From JAGKXC01 sp964554385 (GTDB taxonomy: Bacteria > Bacteroidota > Bacteroidia > NS11-12g > UBA955), in contig CAZKOM010000007.1 in assembly GCA_964554385.1 (NCBI GenBank), positions 1 to 50,945 of the forward strand: DNA of 50,945 nt. Reading direction: 5' to 3'. The notes under the pieces were generated by a model. That model ran no database searches and had not been told where the DNA came from. It saw only the letters and a program-made list of their open reading frames with translations. Both the position numbers and the translations under genes were made by a program. Positions 17,200-24,829 of this stretch are shown piece by piece; the first letter of the stretch is position 1, and the number at the start of each line of letters is the position of its first letter.

Positions 17200-18121
17200 G
17201 GTTTACTGGATTTGAATGTTCAACAGTGGATACAAAAATGTCATGGATGCTGGGAATGTATTCCGAAAAATATACCATGGGAGACGATTGATTTATCGAC
17301 CAACTTAATAAATTCTCTGGCGTTAGGCTTTCCGAGGTTTGGAAGCGCATCATGAATCTACCATCGTTGGTATTCCATGTTTGTAGGGGTGTTATTGGAT
17401 AAGCTGAATCGTCCATGGATTGATGGAAACCTACATCGTACTTTCCGGAAAAATTGTTGCGTTTGATTTCATTGATGCTACCATCCATTACTTTCTCGCC
17501 CTGGTGTATTATTCCAATTTTGGTGCAAAGTTCCTCCACGTTATCCATGCGGTGGGTAGAAAATAAAATGCTACAACCTTCTTCCTGCAGTTCAAGAATA
17601 AGTTCTTTAATAAGATCTGCATTAACTGGGTCGAATCCCGAAAATGGTTCGTCTAAAATAAGCAGTTCGGGCTTGTGCATAATGCAGCTGACAAACTGCA
17701 CTTTTTGAGCCATACCTTTTGAAATTTCTTCGATCTTTTTCTTGGCCCAATCCATCATCTCCAATCGTTCTAACCAATATTTTACTTTGGCTTTTGCGTC
17801 TAAATTACTCAGGCCACGGAGTTGTGCGAAGAACAGTAATTGATCGGCAACCGACATTTTCTTATACAATCCGCGCTCTTCGGGCATATAACCCATCCGT
17901 TGACTGTGGTTAGGGTGTAGGGGTTCTCCTTTAAAGAACAGTTCACCAGCATCGGGTTGGGTGATGGTGGCTAACATTCTAATCAATGTGGTTTTTCCCG
18001 CGCCATTTGGACCTAGAAGTCCATATATTTCTCCCGGATTTAAGTCGATGGAAATGTTCTTACTCACGGCTTGTTTGCCGAAGGATTTGTTTACATTTCT
18101 TGCCGATATTATGGGTGTCAT
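17192..18121 (-). CDS. ABC transporter ATPase, NatA-like
   Basis: The 309-residue ATPase has Walker A GPNGAGKT (about 38-45), a Q-loop in ATITQPDAG, the signature ISKGMAQK in place of the usual LSGGQ, Walker B LLILDEPFSGFD and H-loop FSTHR. The variant signature with SKGMxQ is normal for the NatA/YhaQ group. About 80 extra C-terminal residues follow, as in that group. It powers the permease encoded next (eight-base overlap). The upstream gene on the same strand is an outer-membrane protein whose stop lies only three bases before this start, so the three may be one operon. Confidence 0.95.
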   Translation of the reverse strand: MTPIISARNVNKSFGKQAVSKNISIDLNPGEIYGLLGPNGAGKTTLIRMLATITQPDAGELFFKGEPLHPNHSQRMGYMPEERGLYKKMSVADQLLFFAQLRGLSNLDAKAKVKYWLERLEMMDWAKKKIEEISKGMAQKVQFVSCIMHKPELLILDEPFSGFDPVNADLIKELILELQEEGCSILFSTHRMDNVEELCTKIGIIHQGEKVMDGSINEIKRNNFSGKYDVGFHQSMDDSAYPITPLQTWNTNDGRFMMRFQTSESLTPENLLSWSINQSSPMVYFSEYIPSIHDIFVSTVEHSNPVNHE

Positions 18122-18124
18122 AGT

Positions 18125-18901
18125 TTATTTAAAGCTGTAGTTAATCCCTGCGCTCAATCCCATGGAATTCACGCCGGCGCCCAATTGTGCCTGAAATCCC
18201 AGTCCATTTTTATACGCCTTTTTTACACCTACTAGGGTCGCTTGAATGCCGTTCATTCCAATTCCTTGGTTATAGGCAGGGACATATGCGGTGGAAGAAT
18301 CCTCTCTAATGGTTTCGAAATTTACATGGAACGTACCCAGAGCTAAGCCAGAATACCATGCGGTATTGGATTTTTTGCCCGATTTAATTTTCCAAGCGTA
18401 ATCGATGGTTCCCATGAAACTGCTTAACCGAACTTGATAATGAAATTTGGAATACTCACCTGGTAAATCGAAATTGGGATATTCAATGGTATTGGTTTTT
18501 ACCGATGCTGATTGGAACACCAAGCCCATCATCCAACGCTCCCGGAAGTGATATTGATACCCATAATGGTTGGGTTTGTTAATTTCCGTTTCAATTTTTG
18601 GGAACGTTGCTTTTAATTCCGAAATCATGGTGTTGGAAATGGTGTTTACCAAAAACGACGATGATCTACCGTAGTACAACGTCATTCCATTTTCCTTGAA
18701 GTATTGAAAATCTGCCACTTTTTTAATTTTGGTGGAAGCAGGGGTGGTTGATTTCTTGGGCTCTGTAATGCGGGAGTTCGCTGAATTTTCTGCTTTAGGC
18801 AACGCATCGGCGCGAGATGGGACCGAAGTATCCCCAGCGCTTTGGGCAATCGCCGTTAAACTGAAAAAAATGGAAATGAAAGGGAGTATAGTTTTTTTCA
18901 T
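18125..18901 (-). CDS. Predicted outer-membrane beta-barrel protein
   Basis: The start at ATG 18901 gives a clear signal peptide (MKKTILPFISIFFSLTAIAQS). A 13-residue extension from an upstream ATG is unlikely because it would push the signal inward. After a Ser/Thr/Pro-rich linker (about 25-60) the 258-residue protein shows alternating beta strands with aromatic girdles (HYGYQYHFRERWMMGLVFQ, FHYQVRLSSFMGTIDYAWKI, WYSGLALGTFHVNF) and ends in a strand with final Phe-Lys (LSAGINYSFK), typical of barrels inserted by BAM. The family is not recognised. It lies three bases upstream of the ABC ATPase gene. Confidence 0.75.
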   Translation of the reverse strand: MKKTILPFISIFFSLTAIAQSAGDTSVPSRADALPKAENSANSRITEPKKSTTPASTKIKKVADFQYFKENGMTLYYGRSSSFLVNTISNTMISELKATFPKIETEINKPNHYGYQYHFRERWMMGLVFQSASVKTNTIEYPNFDLPGEYSKFHYQVRLSSFMGTIDYAWKIKSGKKSNTAWYSGLALGTFHVNFETIREDSSTAYVPAYNQGIGMNGIQATLVGVKKAYKNGLGFQAQLGAGVNSMGLSAGINYSFK

Positions 18902-19055
18902 GGGGTAGCAATTAGGGTGGCAATTTAGGTGGAATTTCATGGTGTTTATGCTATTAAAATGGGTAAATCGATGGTTTTCGTCGAATGAAATCCAAACTTT
19001 AACTGAAATTAGGTGTTACAGGAAGTTTTAGAAAGCATCATCTAAAATTATTAAT

Positions 19056-19084
19056 ATTTGTTTAAACAAATTATTGTATCTTTG
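19056..19084 (+). promoter_or_regulatory. yceI promoter overlapped by a 16-bp perfect palindrome
   Basis: ATTTGTTTAAACAAAT (19056-19071) is a perfect palindrome. The TTG at 19058-19060 can serve as the -33 element, 16 bases before the -7 box TATCTTTG (19077-19084), which ends 20 bases before the yceI ATG. The palindrome therefore covers the -33 region, where a MarR-like repressor would act; yceI genes are often near marR genes, but none is in the window. Confidence 0.65.
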
Positions 19085-19104
19085 CACTAATAAATTTTCA
19101 ACAT

Positions 19105-19644
19105 ATGACAACTCAAGCAATTTCTCAGTGGAACTTGGACCCAACACATTCAGAGGTTCAATTCAAAGTAAGACATTTAGTAATTTCAACCGTTACTGGT
19201 ACTTTCCGTAATTTCTCTGCGTCGTTAGAGAAAGCAGGGGAAGACTTCAACGGTGCGAAAGTTAGTTTTACTGCTCAGGTTGATTCTATTGATACTAACC
19301 AGGCCGATCGCGACAACCATTTAAAGTCGCCAGAGTTTTTTGATGCTGCACAATTCCCTACTATTGAATTTGTAAGTTCATCTTTTGAGAAGTCTTCAGA
19401 CAATACTTACACCGTTAAGGGAAATTTAACCATGAAGGGTATTACTCGCGAGGTTGAATTATCTGCTGATTTTGGTGGTGAAATGGTGGATCCATGGGGA
19501 AATCGCAAAGTAGGATTTGAAGTGAGCGGAACCGTGAAACGCGAAGATTTTGGTTTAACTTGGAGTGCAGTAACCGAAGCAGGTGGAGTGGTAGTAGGAA
19601 GCGATGTAAAATTGCTTTTCAACGTACAATTTGCAGCAGCTTAA
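19105..19644 (+). CDS. YceI family lipid-binding-like protein
   Basis: The 179-residue protein opens with WNLDPTHSEVQFKVRHLVISTVTGTF, has NHLKSPEFFDAAQFPTIEFVS and GNLTMKGITREVEL, and ends with GSDVKLLFNVQF, the YceI beta-barrel signature. YceI proteins bind isoprenoid or lipid-like molecules in their barrel. There is no signal peptide, so this version is cytoplasmic, unlike E. coli YceI. Codon use and the strong promoter and terminator suggest high expression. It is a single-gene transcription unit. Confidence 0.95.
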   Translation: MTTQAISQWNLDPTHSEVQFKVRHLVISTVTGTFRNFSASLEKAGEDFNGAKVSFTAQVDSIDTNQADRDNHLKSPEFFDAAQFPTIEFVSSSFEKSSDNTYTVKGNLTMKGITREVELSADFGGEMVDPWGNRKVGFEVSGTVKREDFGLTWSAVTEAGGVVVGSDVKLLFNVQFAAA

Positions 19645-19676
19645 GTAGATAATAATTTTTCAAGGTTTAAGTTTTG

Positions 19677-19708
19677 AAACCGCTCCTTCGTTGGGGCGGT
19701 TTTTTTTT
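19677..19708 (+). terminator. Intrinsic terminator after yceI
   Basis: AAACCGCTCC, loop TTCGTT, GGGGCGGTTT followed by a long T run: a GC-rich stem with one G-U pair and a U tract, 33 bases after the yceI stop. Confidence 0.9.
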
Positions 19709-19723
19709 GTAACTTGCCATTGC

Positions 19724-20734
19724 ATGAATGAAGTTTGGGGACCGCGCAAAATATTGTTTGGTCTTATTTTGTTAGGATTAACCTATTGGATTGGCAGTAG
19801 TTTGATTTCCTATATCAACGCTGGTCTAGGCGCATTGTTGTTTTATTTTTTTCTACGAGATCCGATGGATATTCTTGTTACCAAAAAGAAATGGAATCAA
19901 CATTGGGCCGTACTGTTTTTGCTTTTCGTATCTTTCTTGGTGGTGATGGTTCCCCTGGGGTTGATGATTACCATGATTGGAACGAAAATTAGTAGCATTA
20001 GCAGTCAAATTCAGGAAACGATCTTATTATTGGAGGCATTTATTAGAGAGTTAGAATCAAAATACAAGGTGGTGGTATTAAGCGATTCAAACTTGGATTC
20101 TATTGCAAAATTTTTGTCGTCTCTGCTTTCTGATTCGATGGGAGTGTTATTGGATTCCATGGGTTCAGTGGTGATCATGTATTTCTTGCTGTATTACATG
20201 CTGTTGCAATATCGTTCCATGGAATTGTGGTTTTTTACCAAATTGCCTTTACAACAACAAAGTATTCGGCTATTGGGAAGAGAGTTGAAAGAATTGGTGA
20301 TGTCGAATTCCATTGGATTGCCGATTACTGCGTTAGCACAAGGCGTGTTAGCCGGTATTTTATATGCGTTCTTGTCTGTGGATGATTGGTGGTTTTGGTT
20401 TGTCTTAACTTCTTTTACGGCCATGATACCAGCGGTAGGGGCGGCATTGGCTTATTTACCATTAGCGATGATTTTATATGCTCAAGGGCATGAAAATCAG
20501 GCCATTATATTGACCATTTACGGCTTTACAGTAATTGCAGCGGCAGATAATTTAGTGAGAATGTTCTTGCAAAAGAAAATGGGAGATATTCATCCGCTGA
20601 TTACCATTTTGGGGGTAATAGTAGGGTTGAAATTATTTGGCTTTTTGGGTTTGATTTTTGGTCCAATATTGTTGTCGTTTTTCCGATTGTTATTCAAGGT
20701 GTATCAAATTGAATTTGGGGATATTAAAGATTAA
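19724..20734 (+). CDS. AI-2E/PerM family transporter
   Basis: The 336-residue membrane protein (start at MNEVWGPRKILFG) has seven to eight predicted helices: two near residues 8-40 around a short loop, one at about 60-80, a soluble loop of 70 residues, and the rest from 140 onwards. The C-terminal GFLGLIFGPILLSFF and the PAVGAALAYLPLAMILYAQG region are typical of the family. Members export or import small molecules (AI-2 is the name-giving case, Na+/H+ antiport is reported for others); the substrate here is open. The start after the terminator and 14 bases between this stop and the next start suggest a two-gene unit with DUF2461. Confidence 0.9.
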   Translation: MNEVWGPRKILFGLILLGLTYWIGSSLISYINAGLGALLFYFFLRDPMDILVTKKKWNQHWAVLFLLFVSFLVVMVPLGLMITMIGTKISSISSQIQETILLLEAFIRELESKYKVVVLSDSNLDSIAKFLSSLLSDSMGVLLDSMGSVVIMYFLLYYMLLQYRSMELWFFTKLPLQQQSIRLLGRELKELVMSNSIGLPITALAQGVLAGILYAFLSVDDWWFWFVLTSFTAMIPAVGAALAYLPLAMILYAQGHENQAIILTIYGFTVIAAADNLVRMFLQKKMGDIHPLITILGVIVGLKLFGFLGLIFGPILLSFFRLLFKVYQIEFGDIKD

Positions 20735-20748
20735 GGAACAGCGTTTAT

Positions 20749-21404
20749 ATGAGAAATTTAACGGAAGAATTTTTTGAATTTTTTATCGATCTTACTTTAA
20801 ATAATAACAAGACATGGTTTGATGAGAATCGAAAGCGATACGAAAAATTGGTAAAATTACCCTTTCGATCCTTTGTGGAAGAACTAATAAAAGAAGTGTC
20901 TAAGGTGGATGGAAGGTTTGCCGCTTTGTCGGCATCGGACTGTTTATTTAGAATCAATAGAGACATTCGATTCTCTAAAGATAAAACTCCTTATAAAACC
21001 CATTGCAGTGCTGCATTGCAGCTGGGGGATAGTAAAAACATGTCGTTGGGCGGGTTGTATGTAGAGTTCGGCCCGGAATCTTGTGCCATTTATGCGGGGG
21101 TGTATATGCCCGATAAAGATACCCTTACAAGAATTCGGACGAACATTTGTGCTGATTTAGCAGGCTTTAGGAGAGCCATTGAGCATCCTGATTTTAAGAA
21201 TAATTTTGGTGAAATAAGAGGGGAGAAAAATAAAATTTTACCGTCCCCATTCAAGGAGTTAGCTATAAAAGAACCCTATCTCTACAACAAGCAATTTTAT
21301 GTGATACATCCGATGGAGGCCGAGGAAACGTTGGAGCCGGATTTTGTAACCCGAATTGTAGAGATTTGGAAAACAAGCCTTGAGTTTACTGCAATTTTAG
21401 AAGG
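20749..21404 (+). CDS. DUF2461 (TIGR02453) family protein, 3' end lost in gap
   Basis: At least 218 residues are seen. FFIDLTLNNNKTWFDENRKRYEKLVKLPFRSF, FRINRDIRFSKDKTPYKTHCSAAL and GGLYVEFGPESCAIYAGVYMP are family hallmarks. The function of the family is unknown; it is widespread in Bacteroidota. The frame enters the 100-N gap at EFTAILEG, near the expected C-terminus, so probably only 10-20 residues are missing. The open frame beyond the gap does not resemble the family and is probably not part of it. Confidence 0.85.
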
Positions 21405-21504
21405 NNNNNNNNNNNNNNNNNNNNNNNNNNNNNNNNNNNNNNNNNNNNNNNNNNNNNNNNNNNNNNNNNNNNNNNNNNNNNNNNNNNNNNNNNNNNNNNN
21501 NNNN
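21405..21504. other. Assembly gap (100 N)
   Basis: A standard-size placeholder of unknown true length. It removes the end of the DUF2461 gene and possibly most of a minus-strand gene whose first codons lie just after it. Confidence 0.95.
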
Positions 21505-21536
21505 CCGCCAAATAGGTTTTTAATGCTAGACCACAT
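21505..21536 (-). CDS. Possible start of a minus-strand gene running into the gap
   Basis: Read on the minus strand from ATG 21536, the bases give MWSSIKNLFG before entering the Ns. This looks like the start of a small Bacteroidota protein (pattern MxxxIKNLFG), but eleven codons are too few to prove coding. If real, the gap must hide its body. Confidence 0.25.
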
Positions 21537-21689
21537 AATTGTTTGATTTGTTATGCAAATTTCCTGCTATTTTCTATTCTCGTATGTGATTTAAGTTACC
21601 CAAAGAGGAATAATTAAAAAAATGAAAGGGTAGAGCAATTTTATTGAAGTTCAGTAGTGCCTTGTTTCTGTTATCAGTATATTTACTGC

Positions 21690-22634
21690 ATGATGATTGC
21701 GGAATATTCCTTAAACGATGCTTCAACTTGGGTAGATATTACTGAGCCTACCATGAATGAATTGGAAGAGTTTAACGAACTCCATAATCTGAATTTGCAT
21801 TTTTTACGCGATTGTTTAGAACCCGATCATTTACCTAAATATGAAGAAGACGAAGGAATGGCTTTTTTTATCCTTCGCGCTTTATTGAAAGAAGAGGCGC
21901 CTGCCACGATTCAGGCAATGTCCTCAAAAATTGCAGTGTTTTTTAATGAAAAGCGGTTGATTACCGTGCATCGATTGCCGCACGACTTTATCGATGCCTT
22001 GCGGGATAAATACGTGAGTCAAGGTAGAGTTGGTTCAACGGCTGAGTTAGCGGTTAGAATAGTGCGGGGTGTACTGAATACCTATCGAGATTTTAATCAC
22101 AGTTTGTCGAGTCCGATGGCACACGTTGAGGATTTGGTATTTGTAGGAGGCAAACCAGAGCCCAGTGTTTTTGGCACCGATTGGGCTTCAGTGAATAAAA
22201 ATAGTCAGGTGATTGAGATTATCTATCACCTCCGCAAACGGGTAGGAGTAGCGGAGCGTTTGTGTGAATTAACAGACGATGTATTGTTGCAATTGCATGA
22301 AAACGAAATTGTACGCGGAGGGCAGGAGCATCGAGATGTGATGGATTACCGATTGAAATTACAGAATCAGTTGAACGAAAGCGGGGAAAATTTGCAACAA
22401 CTATTGCAAGTGTATTTATCGTTATCTTCTCAACGAACCAATGATGTGATGCGTGTTCTAACAGTTTTTAGTGTGTTGTTTATGCCACTAACTTTTATTG
22501 TAGGAGTCTATGGTATGAACTTCGAAAATATGCCAGAGCTGAGTTGGTCTCACGGCTATCTAGCGGTTTGGATAGCGATGATAGTTGTAGTAGTGCTACT
22601 GTTTGTTTGGTTTAGAAGACGAAACTGGCTGTAA
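21690..22634 (+). CDS. corA: CorA-family magnesium/divalent cation channel
   Basis: The 314-residue protein has a cytoplasmic domain, a long helix (about 190-255) and two C-terminal membrane helices joined by the selectivity loop YGMNFENMPE (GMN motif). LTVFSVLFMPLTFIVGVYGMNF is the pore-lining helix. It forms a pentameric Mg2+ (or Co2+/Ni2+) channel in the inner membrane. The start at ATG 21690 (MMIAEYSLND) gives the usual length. A box TATATTTA ends four bases before it. It is a single gene between the gap and padR. Confidence 0.95.
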   Translation: MMIAEYSLNDASTWVDITEPTMNELEEFNELHNLNLHFLRDCLEPDHLPKYEEDEGMAFFILRALLKEEAPATIQAMSSKIAVFFNEKRLITVHRLPHDFIDALRDKYVSQGRVGSTAELAVRIVRGVLNTYRDFNHSLSSPMAHVEDLVFVGGKPEPSVFGTDWASVNKNSQVIEIIYHLRKRVGVAERLCELTDDVLLQLHENEIVRGGQEHRDVMDYRLKLQNQLNESGENLQQLLQVYLSLSSQRTNDVMRVLTVFSVLFMPLTFIVGVYGMNFENMPELSWSHGYLAVWIAMIVVVVLLFVWFRRRNWL

Positions 22635-22747
22635 ATACCAATAATAAGCACGCCTCGATATTCTAACAAGTTTAATTATACCGGGTGTTGCTTATCAATA
22701 CCAACAACAAATTAGAGTAAATGAATTTTTTGTCGATGATTTTTGTG

Positions 22748-22796
22748 TTTTTATAGTACTATGTATTGCATAGTACTATAAAAATAAATACTTTTG
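22748..22796 (+). promoter_or_regulatory. padR promoter with 37-bp inverted-repeat operator centred on -33
   Basis: Perfect 16-base arms (22748-22763 and 22769-22784) flank TATTG. Each arm contains TATAGTACTATR, itself nearly a palindrome. The TTG in the spacer (22766-22768) is the -33 element, 20 bases before the -7 box TACTTTTG (22789-22796), which ends four bases before ATG 22801. A bound PadR dimer pair would cover the -33 element, so autorepression is the likely mode. Confidence 0.8.
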
Positions 22797-22800
22797 TTGC

Positions 22801-23175
22801 ATGGATTTGGAGAATACCCAGTCACAGATGCGAAAAGGGATACTAGAATACTGCGTGTTGCAGGTAATTTCTTGTGGGGAATGTTATTCTTCGGATATTA
22901 TCGATCGATTAAAATCGGTAGAGATGATTGTGGTTGAAGGTACATTGTATCCATTGTTAACACGTCTGAAAAATGCAGGATTGTTACAGTATAAGTGGGA
23001 GGAAAGTGAATCGGGTCCGCCTAGGAAATACTTTTCCTTAACGGGAGACGGTGAGTATTTCCTGGCATCCTTGGATACAACATGGATTCAGCTAGCGCAT
23101 GCGGTGAATCATTTTAGAAATCTTCGGCAAGGTTCTACTGTTCCCCAACCTAATCAAAATGAAAAGAACCAATAG
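22801..23175 (+). CDS. PadR family transcriptional regulator
   Basis: The 124-residue protein has the PadR winged-helix pattern: MRKGILEYCVLQVISCGECYSSDIIDRLK, VVEGTLYPLLTRLKNAGLLQYKWEESESGPPRKYFSLTGDGE. PadR proteins repress their own promoter and neighbouring genes. The large inverted repeat directly upstream is the obvious site. The start codon lies four bases after the -7 box, so its mRNA may be leaderless. The PspC-domain gene follows 100 bases downstream, an arrangement known from Bacteroidota, so it probably controls envelope-stress functions. Confidence 0.95.
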   Translation: MDLENTQSQMRKGILEYCVLQVISCGECYSSDIIDRLKSVEMIVVEGTLYPLLTRLKNAGLLQYKWEESESGPPRKYFSLTGDGEYFLASLDTTWIQLAHAVNHFRNLRQGSTVPQPNQNEKNQ

Positions 23176-23275
23176 AATGTATTGCCCCCTGAAGTATATA
23201 TGACGGCAAATGAAAATGAAATTATTTCCAATAGTAAATCAGTAAATACAAATCCAAACAACAAACCCAACTACA

Positions 23276-24829
23276 ATGAATAAAATAATAAATGCCAATA
23301 TCAACGGTTTCGTATTTCCCATCGATGAGACAGCCTACGAACAGTTGAAAATGTACTTAGATCAATTGCGCAAAGGAATCCAAGATGTGGAAGTGTATCA
23401 GGATATCGAAAATCGAATTGCGGAATTGTTTAATTATAAGTTGAAAACAGGCAAACAGGCCATTTTTGAATCGGATGTAAACGATATTATTCTGCAGGTA
23501 GGTTCCGTAGATGAATTGGTGGATGCAGAACTGGACATAGATGGAAAATCATCGGGGAGTCAAACTCAAAATGAACCTCTTGAAAGTAGTGGGTCAGTTA
23601 CAGAAAGGCGATTGTTTCGAGATGAGGAGAATAAATGGATTTTAGGTGTATGTTCGGGTATTGCGGCATATCTGCAATGGGACAGTAAATGGGTTCGATT
23701 AGGGTTTCTTGTTTTGTTGCCAATAACAGCAGGCACTATAATCTTTGTTTATTTATTCCTTGGAGTGGCTATTCAACCTGCTATTTCTCCAACGGAAAAA
23801 CTTCAAATGCAAGGAGCTCCGATTACGTTTGAAAATTTAGGCAAGGTTATCGAAAATGCAGCAAAAACGGCTTTGGATAAGGGTAAGCCCGTGGTAGAAG
23901 ATATCTCCAAGCGGGGAATTCCGGTAATTATTAGATTGGTTGCTGCCTTTGGTTTGCTAATTTTATTGATAGTTTCTGTACCTGCTTTGTATTCAGTAAT
24001 TATTTCAGCTGGTGTAATTAGTTGGTTGTGGGAACTAGCAACGAATACGATATTTTGGTCAAACACTCAAGCTTCCATGGTGCTGCTTGCAGCAATTATC
24101 GTGACGTTAATTACCCTTGGAAGTATATTTTACTCTTTGATTCGGGTATTGGTGAATGGAAGAAGACTTCCGTTCATTTTGAGAGTGACTTTTACAGGAT
24201 TGTGGTTGTTTGGGGTTGGGTACTTAGTATATCAGTCGATATCCATTGGAAAAGAGTTTAGCATAAAAGAAACTGTTTCCCAACGTATCGAGGTGGATTC
24301 TGCCTACAACCCCAAAACAAAACAGTTACTTATTTCTGCTAATCCATCGGCCATACGTACTGATATTTACGGAATTGCCGGCGATGGGGATGAATCGGAC
24401 GATTTTTGGGTGGAAGGTGAAAAGGTGAGTTTAAAAGCGATAGAGAAAAAGAAATCCTCCCATGTTGATTTTAAACTGTTTAGAACGGTAGATTCCGTAC
24501 CCTATGTGATCGTGGATCGTTCTTCTCGGGGTAATAGTAGATGGCGTTTACAAAACGCGAAAAATATCAAATACGAATGTAAATGGACGGGCAACAAGTT
24601 GATTGTGAGTGATTTTCTCGATTTTTCTGCTGCTCCTGGGAAGTGGAGAGCCCAGCATGTACTGGTTAAAATCTATTTGCCTGTTGGGTTTCAGGTACAA
24701 TTGGATGAATCTTGTGACGGCGTAATATTTTTAGAATACGACGAAGACACATATTACAATTTCCCTATCGGGGCAAGTGGTTACAAGAAGATTAAAGTAG
24801 GTCCTAATGGGAACGAAATAATCGACTAA
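23276..24829 (+). CDS. PspC-domain membrane protein
   Basis: The 517-residue protein has an N-terminal domain (1-85, NINGFVFPIDETAYEQLKMYL, DVNDIILQVGSVDELVD) shared with Bacteroidota PspC proteins. A PspC domain follows at about 110-170 (RRLFRDEENKWILGVCSGIAAYLQWDSKWVRLGF), then further helices (about 210-250, 265-290, 300-325) and an exported C-terminal part of about 190 residues that looks beta-rich. PspC-type proteins respond to membrane damage; here it is paired with the PadR regulator. The stop overlaps by four bases with the end of the convergent M1 peptidase gene. Confidence 0.9.
   Translation: MNKIINANINGFVFPIDETAYEQLKMYLDQLRKGIQDVEVYQDIENRIAELFNYKLKTGKQAIFESDVNDIILQVGSVDELVDAELDIDGKSSGSQTQNEPLESSGSVTERRLFRDEENKWILGVCSGIAAYLQWDSKWVRLGFLVLLPITAGTIIFVYLFLGVAIQPAISPTEKLQMQGAPITFENLGKVIENAAKTALDKGKPVVEDISKRGIPVIIRLVAAFGLLILLIVSVPALYSVIISAGVISWLWELATNTIFWSNTQASMVLLAAIIVTLITLGSIFYSLIRVLVNGRRLPFILRVTFTGLWLFGVGYLVYQSISIGKEFSIKETVSQRIEVDSAYNPKTKQLLISANPSAIRTDIYGIAGDGDESDDFWVEGEKVSLKAIEKKKSSHVDFKLFRTVDSVPYVIVDRSSRGNSRWRLQNAKNIKYECKWTGNKLIVSDFLDFSAAPGKWRAQHVLVKIYLPVGFQVQLDESCDGVIFLEYDEDTYYNFPIGASGYKKIKVGPNGNEIID

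Noticed and set aside
21505..21546. Continuation of DUF2461 after the 100-N gap (PPNRFLMLDHIIV)
   Set aside because: It does not resemble the family C-terminus, and gap length is unknown, so the frame across it has no meaning.
22635..22747. ATAAGCA/TGCTTAT arms and repeated ATACCAA between corA and padR
   Set aside because: Arms are only 7 bp and far apart; weak compared with the padR operator next to it.
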